Source: Nonomuraea terrae | GTDB taxonomy: Bacteria > Actinomycetota > Actinomycetes > Streptosporangiales > Streptosporangiaceae | Length of the DNA: 33,647 nucleotides | Reading direction: 5' to 3' | Assembly (NCBI RefSeq): GCF_004348995.1 | Contig: NZ_SMKQ01000082.1 | Span: 1-33,647 of the forward strand | Shown here: piece by piece, positions 8,419 through 15,687 of the stretch | How the letters are laid out: every line of letters begins with the position of its first letter | Numbering within the stretch: the first letter of the stretch is position 1 | The notes under the pieces: model-generated | Database searches by the model: none | What the model saw: only the letters and a program-made list of their open reading frames with translations | What the model was told of the DNA's origin: nothing | Made by a program: the position numbers and the translations under genes

Positions 8419-8453
8419 GATCATGGGCCGGATCATGGGCCGGTCATGAGCCG
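8419..8453. repeat. 12-bp tandem repeat between convergent genes
   Basis: GATCATGGGCCG is present twice without change (8419-8430 and 8431-8442), followed by a decayed third copy, GTCATGAGCCG (8443-8453). It fills almost the whole 42-base gap between the ends of the hydroxylase large subunit and the convergent dps gene. A role in termination is possible but not evident; slippage expansion is simpler. Confidence 0.8.
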
Positions 8454-8454
8454 G

Positions 8455-9057
8455 TCAGGAGTGGTGCGGCTCGACCAGCGGGGTGTCGACCAGGTGCTCG
8501 ATCAGGAACCAGCTCTGCAGCTCGTTGGTCCGGATGACGCTGGAGACCAGCAGGTCGTTGGTGCCGTCGTCACCCATCTCCGCCGTTCTGGCGGCCGCGT
8601 CGTGGGCGGCGATGAGGATGGTCTCGTGCGACTCGATCAGCCGCGAGAGCATCGCCGGCACCTCCTCGACGCCGTTCGGCGGACGCGGGATCACGGTGAC
8701 CTCGGCCACGTGCCGGGGGTCGCCGATCGCGACGCCGCCGAGGGTCGCGACGCGCTCGGCCAGCATGTCGATCAGCTCCAACTGCTCGCCGGCGTGCTTG
8801 TCGAGCAGCAGGTGGAGCTGGTAGAACGTCGGGCCGCGCATCATCCAGTGGTGCTTCTTGTAGTGGTTGTAGAGAATCTGAGTGTCGGCCAGGATCTGGT
8901 TGAGCCGCTGGCAGGAGTACTCCCGGGCGTCCCGTGAGAGACCGAGCGGGAACATCCGCACGGTGCCGAACTCCTGGATCTCCACGCCGTTCAGGTGCAG
9001 CCACGGCTGGCTGCCGGTCTTGGACCGGGGTGCCTTGGTGGAACGTTTGAATGCCAC
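8455..9057 (-). CDS. dps: Dps/ferritin-like DNA-protection protein
   Basis: A 200-residue ferritin-like protein. The Dps ferroxidase pattern is visible as YNHYKKHHWMMRGPTFYQLH, then LLLDKHAGEQLELIDMLAERV (residues about 63-103), giving His70, Asp86 and Glu91 as candidate iron ligands at the dimer interface. Dps forms dodecamers that oxidise and store iron using peroxide and shield DNA in stress. The N-terminal stretch of about 50 residues before the first helix is long and basic at its start (KRSTKAPRSK), as in Dps proteins that bind DNA through a tail. The start is GTG 9057 with AAGGAG about 7 bases upstream. It is convergent with the molybdenum hydroxylase and not part of that operon. Confidence 0.92.
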   Translation of the reverse strand: MAFKRSTKAPRSKTGSQPWLHLNGVEIQEFGTVRMFPLGLSRDAREYSCQRLNQILADTQILYNHYKKHHWMMRGPTFYQLHLLLDKHAGEQLELIDMLAERVATLGGVAIGDPRHVAEVTVIPRPPNGVEEVPAMLSRLIESHETILIAAHDAAARTAEMGDDGTNDLLVSSVIRTNELQSWFLIEHLVDTPLVEPHHS

Positions 9058-9166
9058 GCCCGTCTCCTTGGGACAGGTGAAACAGAAACATTCTGAAGCC
9101 TCCCCGGTAGCGCGCCAATTAGCGCCCTAAATCTGGACAAAAGGGCGTCAATCCCTCGCGTGTGCG

Positions 9167-10195
9167 ATGATCGTCGCCATGCGTGCCCCCGGTGGCGGCC
9201 TGACCGCCTTCCCCGACGTCCCCGCCGGCGCCCGGCTCATCGACCTGGCCTGGAACGACCTCGCCGAGGTGCCCGCCTGGGTGGCCGGGCTCACCGCGCT
9301 GGAGGAGCTGCGGCTCGACGGCAACCGCCTGCGGTCGCTGCCCGACCTGTCCGGGCTGACCGCGCTGCGCGCGCTCCACCTCGACGGCAACGCGCTGACG
9401 TCGTTCCCGCGCTGCCCGCCGCACCTGGAGACGCTCTTCCTGTACGGCAACCGCGTCGCCGCCCTGCCCGAGCGGCTCCCCGCGACGCTGCGGCACCTCG
9501 CGGCGGGCGCGAACGGCCTGACCGAGGTGCCCGCCTCGTTGTGGCGGCTGACCGGCCTCGAATCGCTCAACCTCGCCGAGAACGCCCTCGCCGAGATCCC
9601 CGCCGCCGTCGGCGGGCTCACCCGGCTGCGCATGCTCGACCTCGGCCACAACCGGCTCACCGGGATCCCGCCGGAGCTCGGCGAACTGCCGCTCACCGAC
9701 TACCTCTACCTGAGCGACAACCTGTTCACGCGGGTGCCCGACGCCATCGGGCGGCTGGACCGGCTCGCGTACCTCAACCTCACCCACAACCGCCTCGAAC
9801 GCCTGCCCGCCGCGCTCGGCGCCATGAGCGGGCTGGTGGAGCTGCGGCTCTACGACAACCGGCTGGAAGAGCTGCCCGAGACGATCGGCGGCCTGGCCCG
9901 GCTGCGCGAGCTGCACCTGCAGCGCAACCGGCTCACCCGGCTCCCCGACTCGATCGCCGGGCTGGGCGAGCTGCGCGTGCTCGACCTGCGCGGCAACCTG
10001 CTGCGCGCGCTGCCGGACGCGCTGCCGCCCCGGCTCACCCACCTCGACCTGCGCCAGAACCGGCTGCGCGAGCTGCCCGAGAGCCTGGCCGACCTGCCCG
10101 AGCTGGAGAAGCTCGACCTGCGGTGGAACAAGCTCGACGGCGATCCCGAGGTGCTCGGCCGGCTCCGCGCGCGCGGGTGCGTGGTCCTGCGCTGA
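9167..10195 (+). CDS. Leucine-rich repeat protein, about 14 repeats
   Basis: A 342-residue protein made almost wholly of leucine-rich repeats of 20-24 residues with the bacterial pattern LxxLxLxxNxLxxLPxxhxxL. Clear units include LEELRLDGNRLRSLP, LESLNLAENALAEIP, LVELRLYDNRLEELP and LTHLDLRQNRLRELP; I count about 14. There is no signal peptide or membrane helix, so it is probably cytoplasmic. Such solenoids bind proteins; the partner is unknown and no enzymatic domain is attached. ATG 9167 is used; ATG 9179 is also possible, and neither has a good ribosome-binding site. It is divergent from dps across about 110 bases. Confidence 0.88.
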   Translation: MIVAMRAPGGGLTAFPDVPAGARLIDLAWNDLAEVPAWVAGLTALEELRLDGNRLRSLPDLSGLTALRALHLDGNALTSFPRCPPHLETLFLYGNRVAALPERLPATLRHLAAGANGLTEVPASLWRLTGLESLNLAENALAEIPAAVGGLTRLRMLDLGHNRLTGIPPELGELPLTDYLYLSDNLFTRVPDAIGRLDRLAYLNLTHNRLERLPAALGAMSGLVELRLYDNRLEELPETIGGLARLRELHLQRNRLTRLPDSIAGLGELRVLDLRGNLLRALPDALPPRLTHLDLRQNRLRELPESLADLPELEKLDLRWNKLDGDPEVLGRLRARGCVVLR

Positions 10196-10287
10196 CCGCG
10201 GCACAACTCGCCGCGGCGCCCGCTCCGTAGCGGGAACGATCGACACGCCGCTTGGCCACACCCCATGGTGGTGAACGACGCGGTGGG

Positions 10288-10313
10288 TGAACCGGGCGCG
10301 GTCGGGCTGCGTA
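10288..10313 (+). promoter_or_regulatory. ECF-sigma-like promoter of lipoprotein 1
   Basis: TGAACC (10288-10293), 16 bases, then CGTA (10310-10313). The CGTA ends 9 bases before the ATG of the lipoprotein. The same two boxes with the same 16-base spacer and the same 9-base gap occur before the paralogous lipoprotein gene at 12041. GAAC-type -35 and CGTA/CGTC -10 boxes 16-17 bases apart are typical of ECF sigma factors. Confidence 0.55.
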
Positions 10314-10322
10314 TCTCTGCGC

Positions 10323-10754
10323 ATGACGACATTTCCGCGTGTGGCGGCATTCGCGCTGCTTGCCGGGCTCGTCGCCGGCTGTTCCTCCGGGGCAGGCTGG
10401 GGCGACTACGTCGCGGCGGGAGACAGCCGGCCGGTCGGCGCCGCTCCCATGACCGTCGAGCAGATCTCGGCCAAGGTCGGATGCGCGCCGAAGATGCAGG
10501 TCGACGCCGACGACATCCGTACGGCCTACTGCAAGACCGGCGCAGGGGAGTTCTTCGTCAACACGTTCAAGACCGAGGCGCTCAAGGACCAGTGGATGGA
10601 CCAGGCGCCGGAGTACAACCCGCACCTGGTGGGGCCGCGCTGGACGGTGCTCGGGCCGCTCAAGGTGCTGGAGGCCCTGAAGGGGCCGCTCAACGGCGAC
10701 CTGCACCTGACCGACCACCGGGTCTCCCCGGCCCCGGCCCCGGCCTCCGGCTGA
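10323..10754 (+). CDS. Small putative lipoprotein, paralogue 1
   Basis: A 143-residue protein with a lipoprotein signal: basic start MTTFPRV, hydrophobic core, and lipobox LVAGC with the acylated cysteine at residue 20. ATG 10323 is preferred over the upstream in-frame start at 10287 because the latter would put promoter-like boxes inside the gene and a 12-residue extension before the signal. The mature part has one conserved block, TVEQISAKVGCAPKMQVDADD followed by RTAYCKT, whose two cysteines may form a disulfide. I recognise no functional family. It is homologous over its whole length to the lipoprotein at 12041, so the two are a local duplication now separated by sigma-factor debris. Confidence 0.82.
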   Translation: MTTFPRVAAFALLAGLVAGCSSGAGWGDYVAAGDSRPVGAAPMTVEQISAKVGCAPKMQVDADDIRTAYCKTGAGEFFVNTFKTEALKDQWMDQAPEYNPHLVGPRWTVLGPLKVLEALKGPLNGDLHLTDHRVSPAPAPASG

Positions 10755-10957
10755 GCGGCCGGCGGTGGGGAGTGAGGCCGCGGGCGACGACCGTGTCCCC
10801 GTCGAGGGCGGCCCGGGAGCCGGACGCGCCTGCCACGAACACTCGCATGGGCTTCACCTGAGCGCCGTCCGCGCAGGTCACCTCGTCTGCCCGACGCGGT
10901 CGGAGCCGCCCTGACAAGGGCGGCGGCCCGTCGTCGCTGACGCACAGCGAAGGACGA

Positions 10958-11472
10958 TCAGTCGTGGTGCGGTTCCTCGCTGGTCCAGCCGGCCGTGTGG
11001 ACGTCGGTCTCCTCCAGGGGGGTGCCCGGGCCCAGCCCGCGGAACGAGCCCTCTTCGACGATCTGCCTGCCGCCGACGAGCCGGTAGGTCTTCGGCTCAA
11101 GGACGATCGTGTACTCGAAGGCGGCGCTGCCGTCCCGCATCTCGCCGTCCACGGCGATCGCGATCCCGCTACGGCCGTCGGAGGTCGTCACGCCCTTCTC
11201 GGTCCGTACGCCTGGCAGGTCGGCGAGCAGGCGGATGGGCGCAGATCCGGCTGACCAGCCGCCTGCGGTTTTCCGGGGTGGTCCTTTGCTCCGTCCAGCC
11301 GGTGTCGGCGGGGGCGTCGGTGGCCACGTACCGGCCGTCGCGGTAGGTGAAGGACGTCGCTGAGCCGGCCCGTTCCCACGCCTCCCTGTCCTGCTGCGTC
11401 AGCGGGCGCGCGGGGAGCACTCGCCGGAAGACGACCAGGGTGCCTTCCTTCGAGCGGCGACGCCAGGCGTCG
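10958..11472 (-). pseudogene. Remnant of a CU044_5270-family protein
   Basis: Two pieces of one protein are readable on the minus strand in different frames. One begins near 11470 (WRRRSKEGTLVVFRRVL, then FTYRDGRYVATDAPADTGW). The other runs from about 11240 to a normal stop at 10958 (LLADLPGVRTEKGV, then YTIVLEPKTYRLVGGRQIV). The second resembles the C-terminal domain of the actinobacterial CU044_5270 family, usually encoded directly after an ECF sigma factor. The frame changes near 11235, and the part that normally links these domains is missing. It abuts the sigma-factor remnant upstream. It should not make a working protein. Confidence 0.65.
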
Positions 11473-11759
11473 ATCCCTGGCGGCCATCGCCCGAAGGGCG
11501 CGCATCTCGGCACGGCGCTGCATGCTGATCAGGTTGGTCGCGATGCCGTACAGCCAGGTCCTGACGCCGCCGCGGGCGGCGTCGTCGCGCGACCTGTTAC
11601 GGAACGCGGTGAGGAAGGTGCCGGCGACGACGTCCTCGGCGGCGTCGACCCCAACCGGCTCGCCACGTAACGGTGGATCTCGGCGAAGTGCGCGTCGAAT
11701 ATCGCGGCGAAGCGTTCGGGTTCGGCGGAGGAGAGCCGCAGCTCGGTGGATTCGTCCAT
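11473..11759 (-). pseudogene. Remnant of an ECF sigma factor (region 2 only)
   Basis: ATG 11759 starts a clear sigma-70 region 2: SAEPERFAAIFDAHFAEIHR followed by YVASRLG. Near 11658 the frame slips by one base. In the new frame it continues DAAEDVVAGTFLTAFRNRS, then VRTWLYGIATNLISMQRRAE and MRALRAMAARD, which is the rest of region 2 and the start of the linker. Region 4, needed for -35 recognition, is absent; the next readable sequence is the CU044_5270 remnant. Both a frameshift and a large deletion are therefore present and the gene is dead. It lies between two lipoprotein genes with ECF-like promoters, which may be its former targets (inference). Confidence 0.75.
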
Positions 11760-12005
11760 GCAGTGGGGGCCGTCACGCAGAGGGCCTGGTCATCGTCGCC
11801 TACGAGGTGGGCTATGCCAGTGTGTACAGTCCGATCTCCCGTGTCGCTTTCACGGCCTCCGGCGGGAAACCCGCCCGCGAAGAGGTGGCCAGGTTCTCCA
11901 GACCGCGTAGAGCGGTCCGGGAACTCGGCGATCTCGGTCGGCCCTGTTCGGTCGGCTGCGGGGCGGCTGGAACAGCGCGGTCGTTCATGCCGGATTTCCG
12001 CGCGG
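11760..12005. other. Non-coding remnant between sigma remnant and lipoprotein 2
   Basis: I see no convincing gene here. Two short perfect hairpins are present: GGCGGG-AAA-CCCGCC (11861-11875) and GACCGC-GTAGA-GCGGTC (11901-11917). The stretch should once have held the sigma-factor promoter on the minus strand, but I could not find a TGAACC/CGTA pair in that orientation. Confidence 0.4.
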
Positions 12006-12031
12006 TGAACCGCGGGCGGTGGCGGTGCGTA
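12006..12031 (+). promoter_or_regulatory. ECF-sigma-like promoter of lipoprotein 2
   Basis: TGAACC (12006-12011), 16 bases, then CGTA (12028-12031), again ending 9 bases before an ATG. Boxes, spacer and distance to the start are the same as for the promoter at 10288, while the 16-base spacer itself has diverged. Conservation of only the boxes supports function. Confidence 0.55.
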
Positions 12032-12040
12032 CCTTCGCGC

Positions 12041-12403
12041 ATGACGACATTTCCGCGCCTGGCCGTGTTCGTGCTGCTGGCCGGGCTGGCCGCCGGATGC
12101 GCGTCCGGGGCTTCCCCGGACGGGGCCGCGCCCACCGTCGAGCAACTGTCCGCCAGGGTCGGCTGCGCGCCGCGGATGCAGGTCGACGCCGGCGAGTTCC
12201 GTACGGCCTCCTGCAAGACCCCGGACGGCGAGTTCTCCGTCACGACCTTCACCAGCCGGGCCCGCCGGGACGCCTGGCTGGCCGCCGTCCCCGACGACAG
12301 CCCGCACCTGGCCGGTGACTTGTGGACGGTCATGTCCAGGCCCGAGGTGCTGCGGCTGCTGGAGGAGCGCCTCGGCGGCGACCTGCGCGCGGCCGGCCGC
12401 TGA
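12041..12403 (+). CDS. Small putative lipoprotein, paralogue 2
   Basis: A 120-residue protein with the same signal as paralogue 1 (MTTFPRLAVFVLLAGLAAGC, acylated Cys20). It shares the block TVEQLSARVGCAPRMQVDAG followed by RTASCKT with two conserved cysteines. It is shorter at the C-terminus and lacks the Pro-Ala tail. The reading frame is open far upstream, but the homology, signal peptide and promoter boxes all fix the start at ATG 12041. Membrane-anchored outside the cell; function unknown. It is convergent with the lacI-type gene. Confidence 0.82.
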   Translation: MTTFPRLAVFVLLAGLAAGCASGASPDGAAPTVEQLSARVGCAPRMQVDAGEFRTASCKTPDGEFSVTTFTSRARRDAWLAAVPDDSPHLAGDLWTVMSRPEVLRLLEERLGGDLRAAGR

Positions 12404-12433
12404 CCGTCGAAATCGTTTTCGGCGCTTTCGAAC
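12404..12433. terminator. Imperfect hairpin/operator-like site between convergent genes
   Basis: CCGTCGAAA pairs with TTTCGAACGG (one bulged base) around a 13-base loop, suiting a bidirectional terminator between lipoprotein 2 and the LacI-family gene. The left part also reads CGAAATCGTTTTCG (12408-12421), which matches 12 of 14 positions of the CGAAAGCGCTTTCG operator found upstream of that regulator. It could serve either role. Confidence 0.4.
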
Positions 12434-12442
12434 GGCGGCTCG

Positions 12443-13480
12443 TCAGCGCGGCGGGGCCGTCGAGGCCCTGACCACCAGCTCGTGCCGGGTGCGCCGGCGG
12501 CGCGGGCGTGCGGCCGGCGGCCGGAGCACCAGCTCCAGGGCCTGCCGGCCCATGGCCACCATGGGCAGCCGGATCGTGGTGAGCGCCGGGTAGACGTCAC
12601 GCGCCACCGGCACGTCGTCGAACCCGGCCACCGAGATCTCCTCCGGCACCCGCCGCCCGGCGTTGAGCAGCCACGACAGCGCCCCCACCGCCATCGGGTC
12701 GTTCAGCGCCACCACCGCCGTCAGCCCGGGATGGGCCCGTAGCAGCCGCGCGGCCGCCGCCGCGCCGCCCTCGCGAGTGAAGTCGCCGGGCACCACCGGC
12801 ACCGCCCGCCAGTCGAGCCCGGCCTCGCCGTACGCCGTGCGCAGCCCCGCCAGGCGGTCCTCGACCGTGGTGAGGCTGGCCGGCCCGCCGAGCACGCCCA
12901 GGCGGCGGTGGCCGAGCCCGAGCAGGTGACGCATGAGGGTGGCCGCGCCCGCGGCGTTGTCGGGCAGCACGGCGTCGACCGGCAGATGGTGACGGCCGAT
13001 CACCGCGACCCGGCCGCCCGCCGCGGTGAACGAGCGCACCTCGGCCGCGATGTCGCTCTCCGTGCCCGCCTCGACGTAGCCGGAGCCGGCCAGCACGATC
13101 GAGGTCACCCGGTGCGCGCGCAGCGCCCGGATGCGGGCCAGCTCGGCGCGCGGGTCGCGTTCGGTCTGGCTGATCAGCGCCAGGTAGCCGCGGCTGTCGG
13201 TCTCGCGCAGCACGCCGCGCGCGATCTCCCCGAAGTAGGGGTCGCCGACGTCGTGGACGACCAGCCCGACCATCGACGCCTGCCCGCCGGCCAGCGCCCG
13301 CGCGTGGCTGTTGGGGACGTAGCCCACCCGGGTGGCGACGGCCTGGACGTGCGCCGCGACCTCGGCGCTCACGCCGGTGCTGCCGGTCAGCGCCCGCGAG
13401 GCCGTGGCCAGCGAGACCCCGGCGGCCTTGGCCACGTCGATCAGGCGCGGCGGGGACGGCGGGGAAGGTCGCTCTGCCAT
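12443..13480 (-). CDS. LacI-family transcriptional repressor
   Basis: A 345-residue regulator. Residues 12-63 form the LacI helix-turn-helix and hinge (LIDVAKAAGVSLATASRALT, then VGYVPNSHARAL). The remainder is the periplasmic-binding-protein-like effector domain (MVGLVVHDVGDPYFGEIARG; AVVALNDPMAVGALSWLL; ISVAGFDDVPVARDVYPALT). Proteins of this family bind a small ligand, usually a sugar, and repress neighbouring transporter genes. ATG 13480 was chosen because the HTH follows directly. The divergent neighbour is a Liv-type ABC importer operon, and the shared intergenic region holds two CGAAAGCGCTTTCG-like dyads, so it very likely controls that operon and itself. Confidence 0.93.
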   Translation of the reverse strand: MAERPSPPSPPRLIDVAKAAGVSLATASRALTGSTGVSAEVAAHVQAVATRVGYVPNSHARALAGGQASMVGLVVHDVGDPYFGEIARGVLRETDSRGYLALISQTERDPRAELARIRALRAHRVTSIVLAGSGYVEAGTESDIAAEVRSFTAAGGRVAVIGRHHLPVDAVLPDNAAGAATLMRHLLGLGHRRLGVLGGPASLTTVEDRLAGLRTAYGEAGLDWRAVPVVPGDFTREGGAAAAARLLRAHPGLTAVVALNDPMAVGALSWLLNAGRRVPEEISVAGFDDVPVARDVYPALTTIRLPMVAMGRQALELVLRPPAARPRRRRTRHELVVRASTAPPR

Positions 13481-13495
13481 GCGGTGCGCACCCCC

Positions 13496-13523
13496 TTGTC
13501 CGGGGCTGAATCCCGTGTAATCG
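13496..13523 (+). promoter_or_regulatory. Candidate promoter of the Liv-type operon
   Basis: TTGTCC (13496-13501), a 16-base spacer and TAATCG (13518-13523), the latter preceded by TG as in extended -10 elements. The operators begin 5 bases downstream, over the expected transcription start, a classic repression layout. On the other strand TACGAT (13525-13520) could be the -10 of the regulator's own promoter. Confidence 0.4.
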
Positions 13524-13528
13524 TAACC

Positions 13529-13553
13529 GAAAGCGCTTCCGAAAGCGCTTTCG
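13529..13553. promoter_or_regulatory. Double LacI-type operator
   Basis: GAAAGCGCTTCC (13529-13540, one mismatch) abuts the perfect 14-bp palindrome CGAAAGCGCTTTCG (13540-13553). Both have the central CG and A/T-rich shoulders typical of LacI-family operators. Their centres lie 12 bp apart, so two dimers would bind almost side by side. They sit between the divergent repressor and solute-binding-protein genes. Confidence 0.8.
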
Positions 13554-13582
13554 CTCCGCCTCTTTCGACGGGGGTCCCCTCG

Positions 13583-14812
13583 ATGGCACGAGTTCACCAG
13601 GTCCTGGCGATCATCTCCCTCTGCGCTCTGGGGCTGACCGCCTGCGCGAAGACCGACGAACCCGGCGCGGCGCAGTCGCCGGGACAGCAGCAGGGAGCGG
13701 TGCGCGTCGGCATCTCGCTCCCGCTCACGGGCGACTTCTCCGAGCCCGGCAAGGGCATCCAGGAGGGCTACCAGGTCTGGGCCGACCGGGTGAACGCCAA
13801 GGGCGGCCTGCTCGGCAGAAAGGTCGAGCTGCTCTTCCGCGACGACGCCTCCGACCCCAACCGGGTCAGCTCCGACTACGAGTCGCTCATCACGCAGGAC
13901 AAGGTGGACCTGGTCTTCGGGCCGTTCTCCTCGCGGCTGGTGATCCCCGCGGCGAAGGTCGCCGAGTCGTACGACATGGTGTTCGTGGAGCCCGCCGGGG
14001 CCGCCGCGGAGGTCTTCGAGCAGGGGTTCACCCGGCTCTTCTACGCCGCGCCTGCCATCGCCGACGACCACTACAACTACCTGGCCGACTACCTCGTCAA
14101 GCTGCCCGCCGACCAGCGGCCGAAGACGGCGGCGTACGCGAGCCTGGACGACCCGTTCGCCCAGGGCACCGCGTACGGGCTGCGCGACAGGCTGGCCGCG
14201 GCCGGCATCGAGACCGTCGTGGACGAGGTGTATCCGCCCGAGACCACCGACTTCGCCCCCATCGCCGCCAAGATCGCCGCCGCGAACCCCGACCTCGTCG
14301 TGGGCGGCACCCAGTTCGAGGACGCCGTCGGCCTGGTGCGCGCGCTGCAGGAGCTGAAGGTGCAGCCCAAGCTCGCGGCCTTCTCGACCGGGCCGACGCT
14401 GCCGGAGTTTCCCGAGGCGGTGACGGGCGCGGCCGAGCACATCGTCTCGCCGGTCGGCTGGTCGGCCACCGCCGACCTCCCCGGCAACCAGGAGATGGTG
14501 GCGCGCTACAAGGAGATGTTCGGCGGCGAGCCCAACGAGGACGCGGCCAACGGCTACACCGTCGGCCAGATCATCGAGGCCGCCGTGGCCGCGGTCAGGT
14601 GCGCCGACCCCAGCAAGGCGTGCCAGGACAAGCTGACCCAGCACATCAGGCAGGCCACCTTCCAGACCGTCGTCGGGCCGCTGTCGTTCGACGACCAGGG
14701 CAGGCCGGAGCAGGCGCACATGATCCAGCAGTACGTCAACGGCAAGATCGAGATCGTCCTCCCCGAGCAGGCCGAGACCGCCGACCTCGTCTACCCGAAG
14801 CGGGCCTGGTGA
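13583..14812 (+). CDS. Liv-type ABC importer substrate-binding lipoprotein
   Basis: A 409-residue lipoprotein with signal and lipobox LTAC (acylated Cys21). The body is a type-I periplasmic binding fold: VRVGISLPLTGDFSEPGKGI near the N-terminus, then KGGLLGRKVELLFRDDASDP and LVFGPFSSRLVIPAAKVAE, as in LivJ/HAAT-family proteins. These bind branched-chain or other amino acids, amides, urea or aromatic acids outside the cell. ATG 13583 lies 29 bases after the operators. The stop overlaps the next gene as GTGA. Control by a LacI-type repressor is unusual for this importer class and leaves the ligand open. Confidence 0.93.
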   Translation: MARVHQVLAIISLCALGLTACAKTDEPGAAQSPGQQQGAVRVGISLPLTGDFSEPGKGIQEGYQVWADRVNAKGGLLGRKVELLFRDDASDPNRVSSDYESLITQDKVDLVFGPFSSRLVIPAAKVAESYDMVFVEPAGAAAEVFEQGFTRLFYAAPAIADDHYNYLADYLVKLPADQRPKTAAYASLDDPFAQGTAYGLRDRLAAAGIETVVDEVYPPETTDFAPIAAKIAAANPDLVVGGTQFEDAVGLVRALQELKVQPKLAAFSTGPTLPEFPEAVTGAAEHIVSPVGWSATADLPGNQEMVARYKEMFGGEPNEDAANGYTVGQIIEAAVAAVRCADPSKACQDKLTQHIRQATFQTVVGPLSFDDQGRPEQAHMIQQYVNGKIEIVLPEQAETADLVYPKRAW

Positions 14813-15687
14813 ACCTGATCCTGCAGGGGCTGGCCCTGGGCGTGCTGACCGGCGGGCTGTACGCCCTGCTCGCCTCGGGCCTGTCGCTGTACTTCGGCGT
14901 GATGCGGGTCGTCATGGTGGCCCACCCGGCGTTCCTGTTCCTGGCGGCGTACCTGACCTACACCGTGCACACGGCGTTCGGGGTGGACCCGTTCCTGGCG
15001 CTGCCGGTGACCGTGCCGGTGTTCTTCGCGCTGGGCGTGGCCGTGCAGCGGCTGCTCGTGGCCCGGCTCGCCCCCGACAACCTGGCCATGATGTCGGTGC
15101 TGCTCACCTTCGGCATCGCGCTGACCATCGAGGGGCTGCTCGGCACGTTCTACACCGGCTCCTACCGGTCGATCAGCATGGAGTACGCCACCCGGTCGCT
15201 CACCGTCGGCGGCGTGAGCCTGCCGTACGACCGGATCATCGCCTTCGCGGTGGCCGCGCTCACCCTGGGCGTGCTGTTCGCGGTGCTGGTCAAGAGCCGG
15301 TTCGGGCGGGCGTTGCGGGCCACGATCCAGCACCCGGAGGCCGCCCGGCTGGTCGGCATCCCGACCGGGCGCGTCGCCGGGTACGGCTTCGGCGTGGGCC
15401 TGGCCACCGCCGCCGTGGGCGGCACCGTGCTGGCGCTGATCACGCCGTTCTTCCCGGCCTCGCACTGGGTGTGGATCGGCAAGCTCATGGCGATCATCGT
15501 GGTCGGCGGCCTCGGCAGCGTGGTCGGCGCGGCGCTGGCGGCCGTGCTGCTCGGCGTGGTCGAGGGCCTCGTGCTGGTGACCGTCGACGCCACCTGGGCG
15601 ACGATGATGTTCTACGTCTTCCTCTTCCTGACCCTGCTCGCGCGCCCCCAGGGGTTCTTCGGAGGCCGCCTTGCGCATCGCTTCTAG
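14809..15687 (+). CDS. Liv-type ABC importer permease (LivH-like)
   Basis: A 292-residue integral membrane protein beginning NLILQGLALGVLTGGLYALL, the usual LivH opening, with a set of hydrophobic helices. The cytoplasmic coupling segment reads SRFGRALRATIQHPEAARLVGI, typical of the family; the last helices carry IIVVGGLGSVVGAALAAVL. The start is GTG 14809, within the GTGA junction with the binding-protein gene. Together with the next gene it forms the transmembrane channel. Confidence 0.93.
   Translation: MNLILQGLALGVLTGGLYALLASGLSLYFGVMRVVMVAHPAFLFLAAYLTYTVHTAFGVDPFLALPVTVPVFFALGVAVQRLLVARLAPDNLAMMSVLLTFGIALTIEGLLGTFYTGSYRSISMEYATRSLTVGGVSLPYDRIIAFAVAALTLGVLFAVLVKSRFGRALRATIQHPEAARLVGIPTGRVAGYGFGVGLATAAVGGTVLALITPFFPASHWVWIGKLMAIIVVGGLGSVVGAALAAVLLGVVEGLVLVTVDATWATMMFYVFLFLTLLARPQGFFGGRLAHRF

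Noticed and set aside
9126..9151. Minus-strand TTGACG/TAGGGC as a dps promoter
   Set aside because: The -35 is good, but the -10 is poor at any acceptable spacing; not strong enough to list.
10755..10848. Minus-strand MRVFVAGASG at 10848, like the start of an NAD-dependent epimerase
   Set aside because: Similarity ends after about ten residues and the rest is not Rossmann-like; too short to call even a pseudogene.
13481..14719. Minus-strand in-frame extension upstream of the LacI-family gene
   Set aside because: It is the antisense shadow of the solute-binding-protein gene; the LacI N-terminal HTH fixes the start at 13480.
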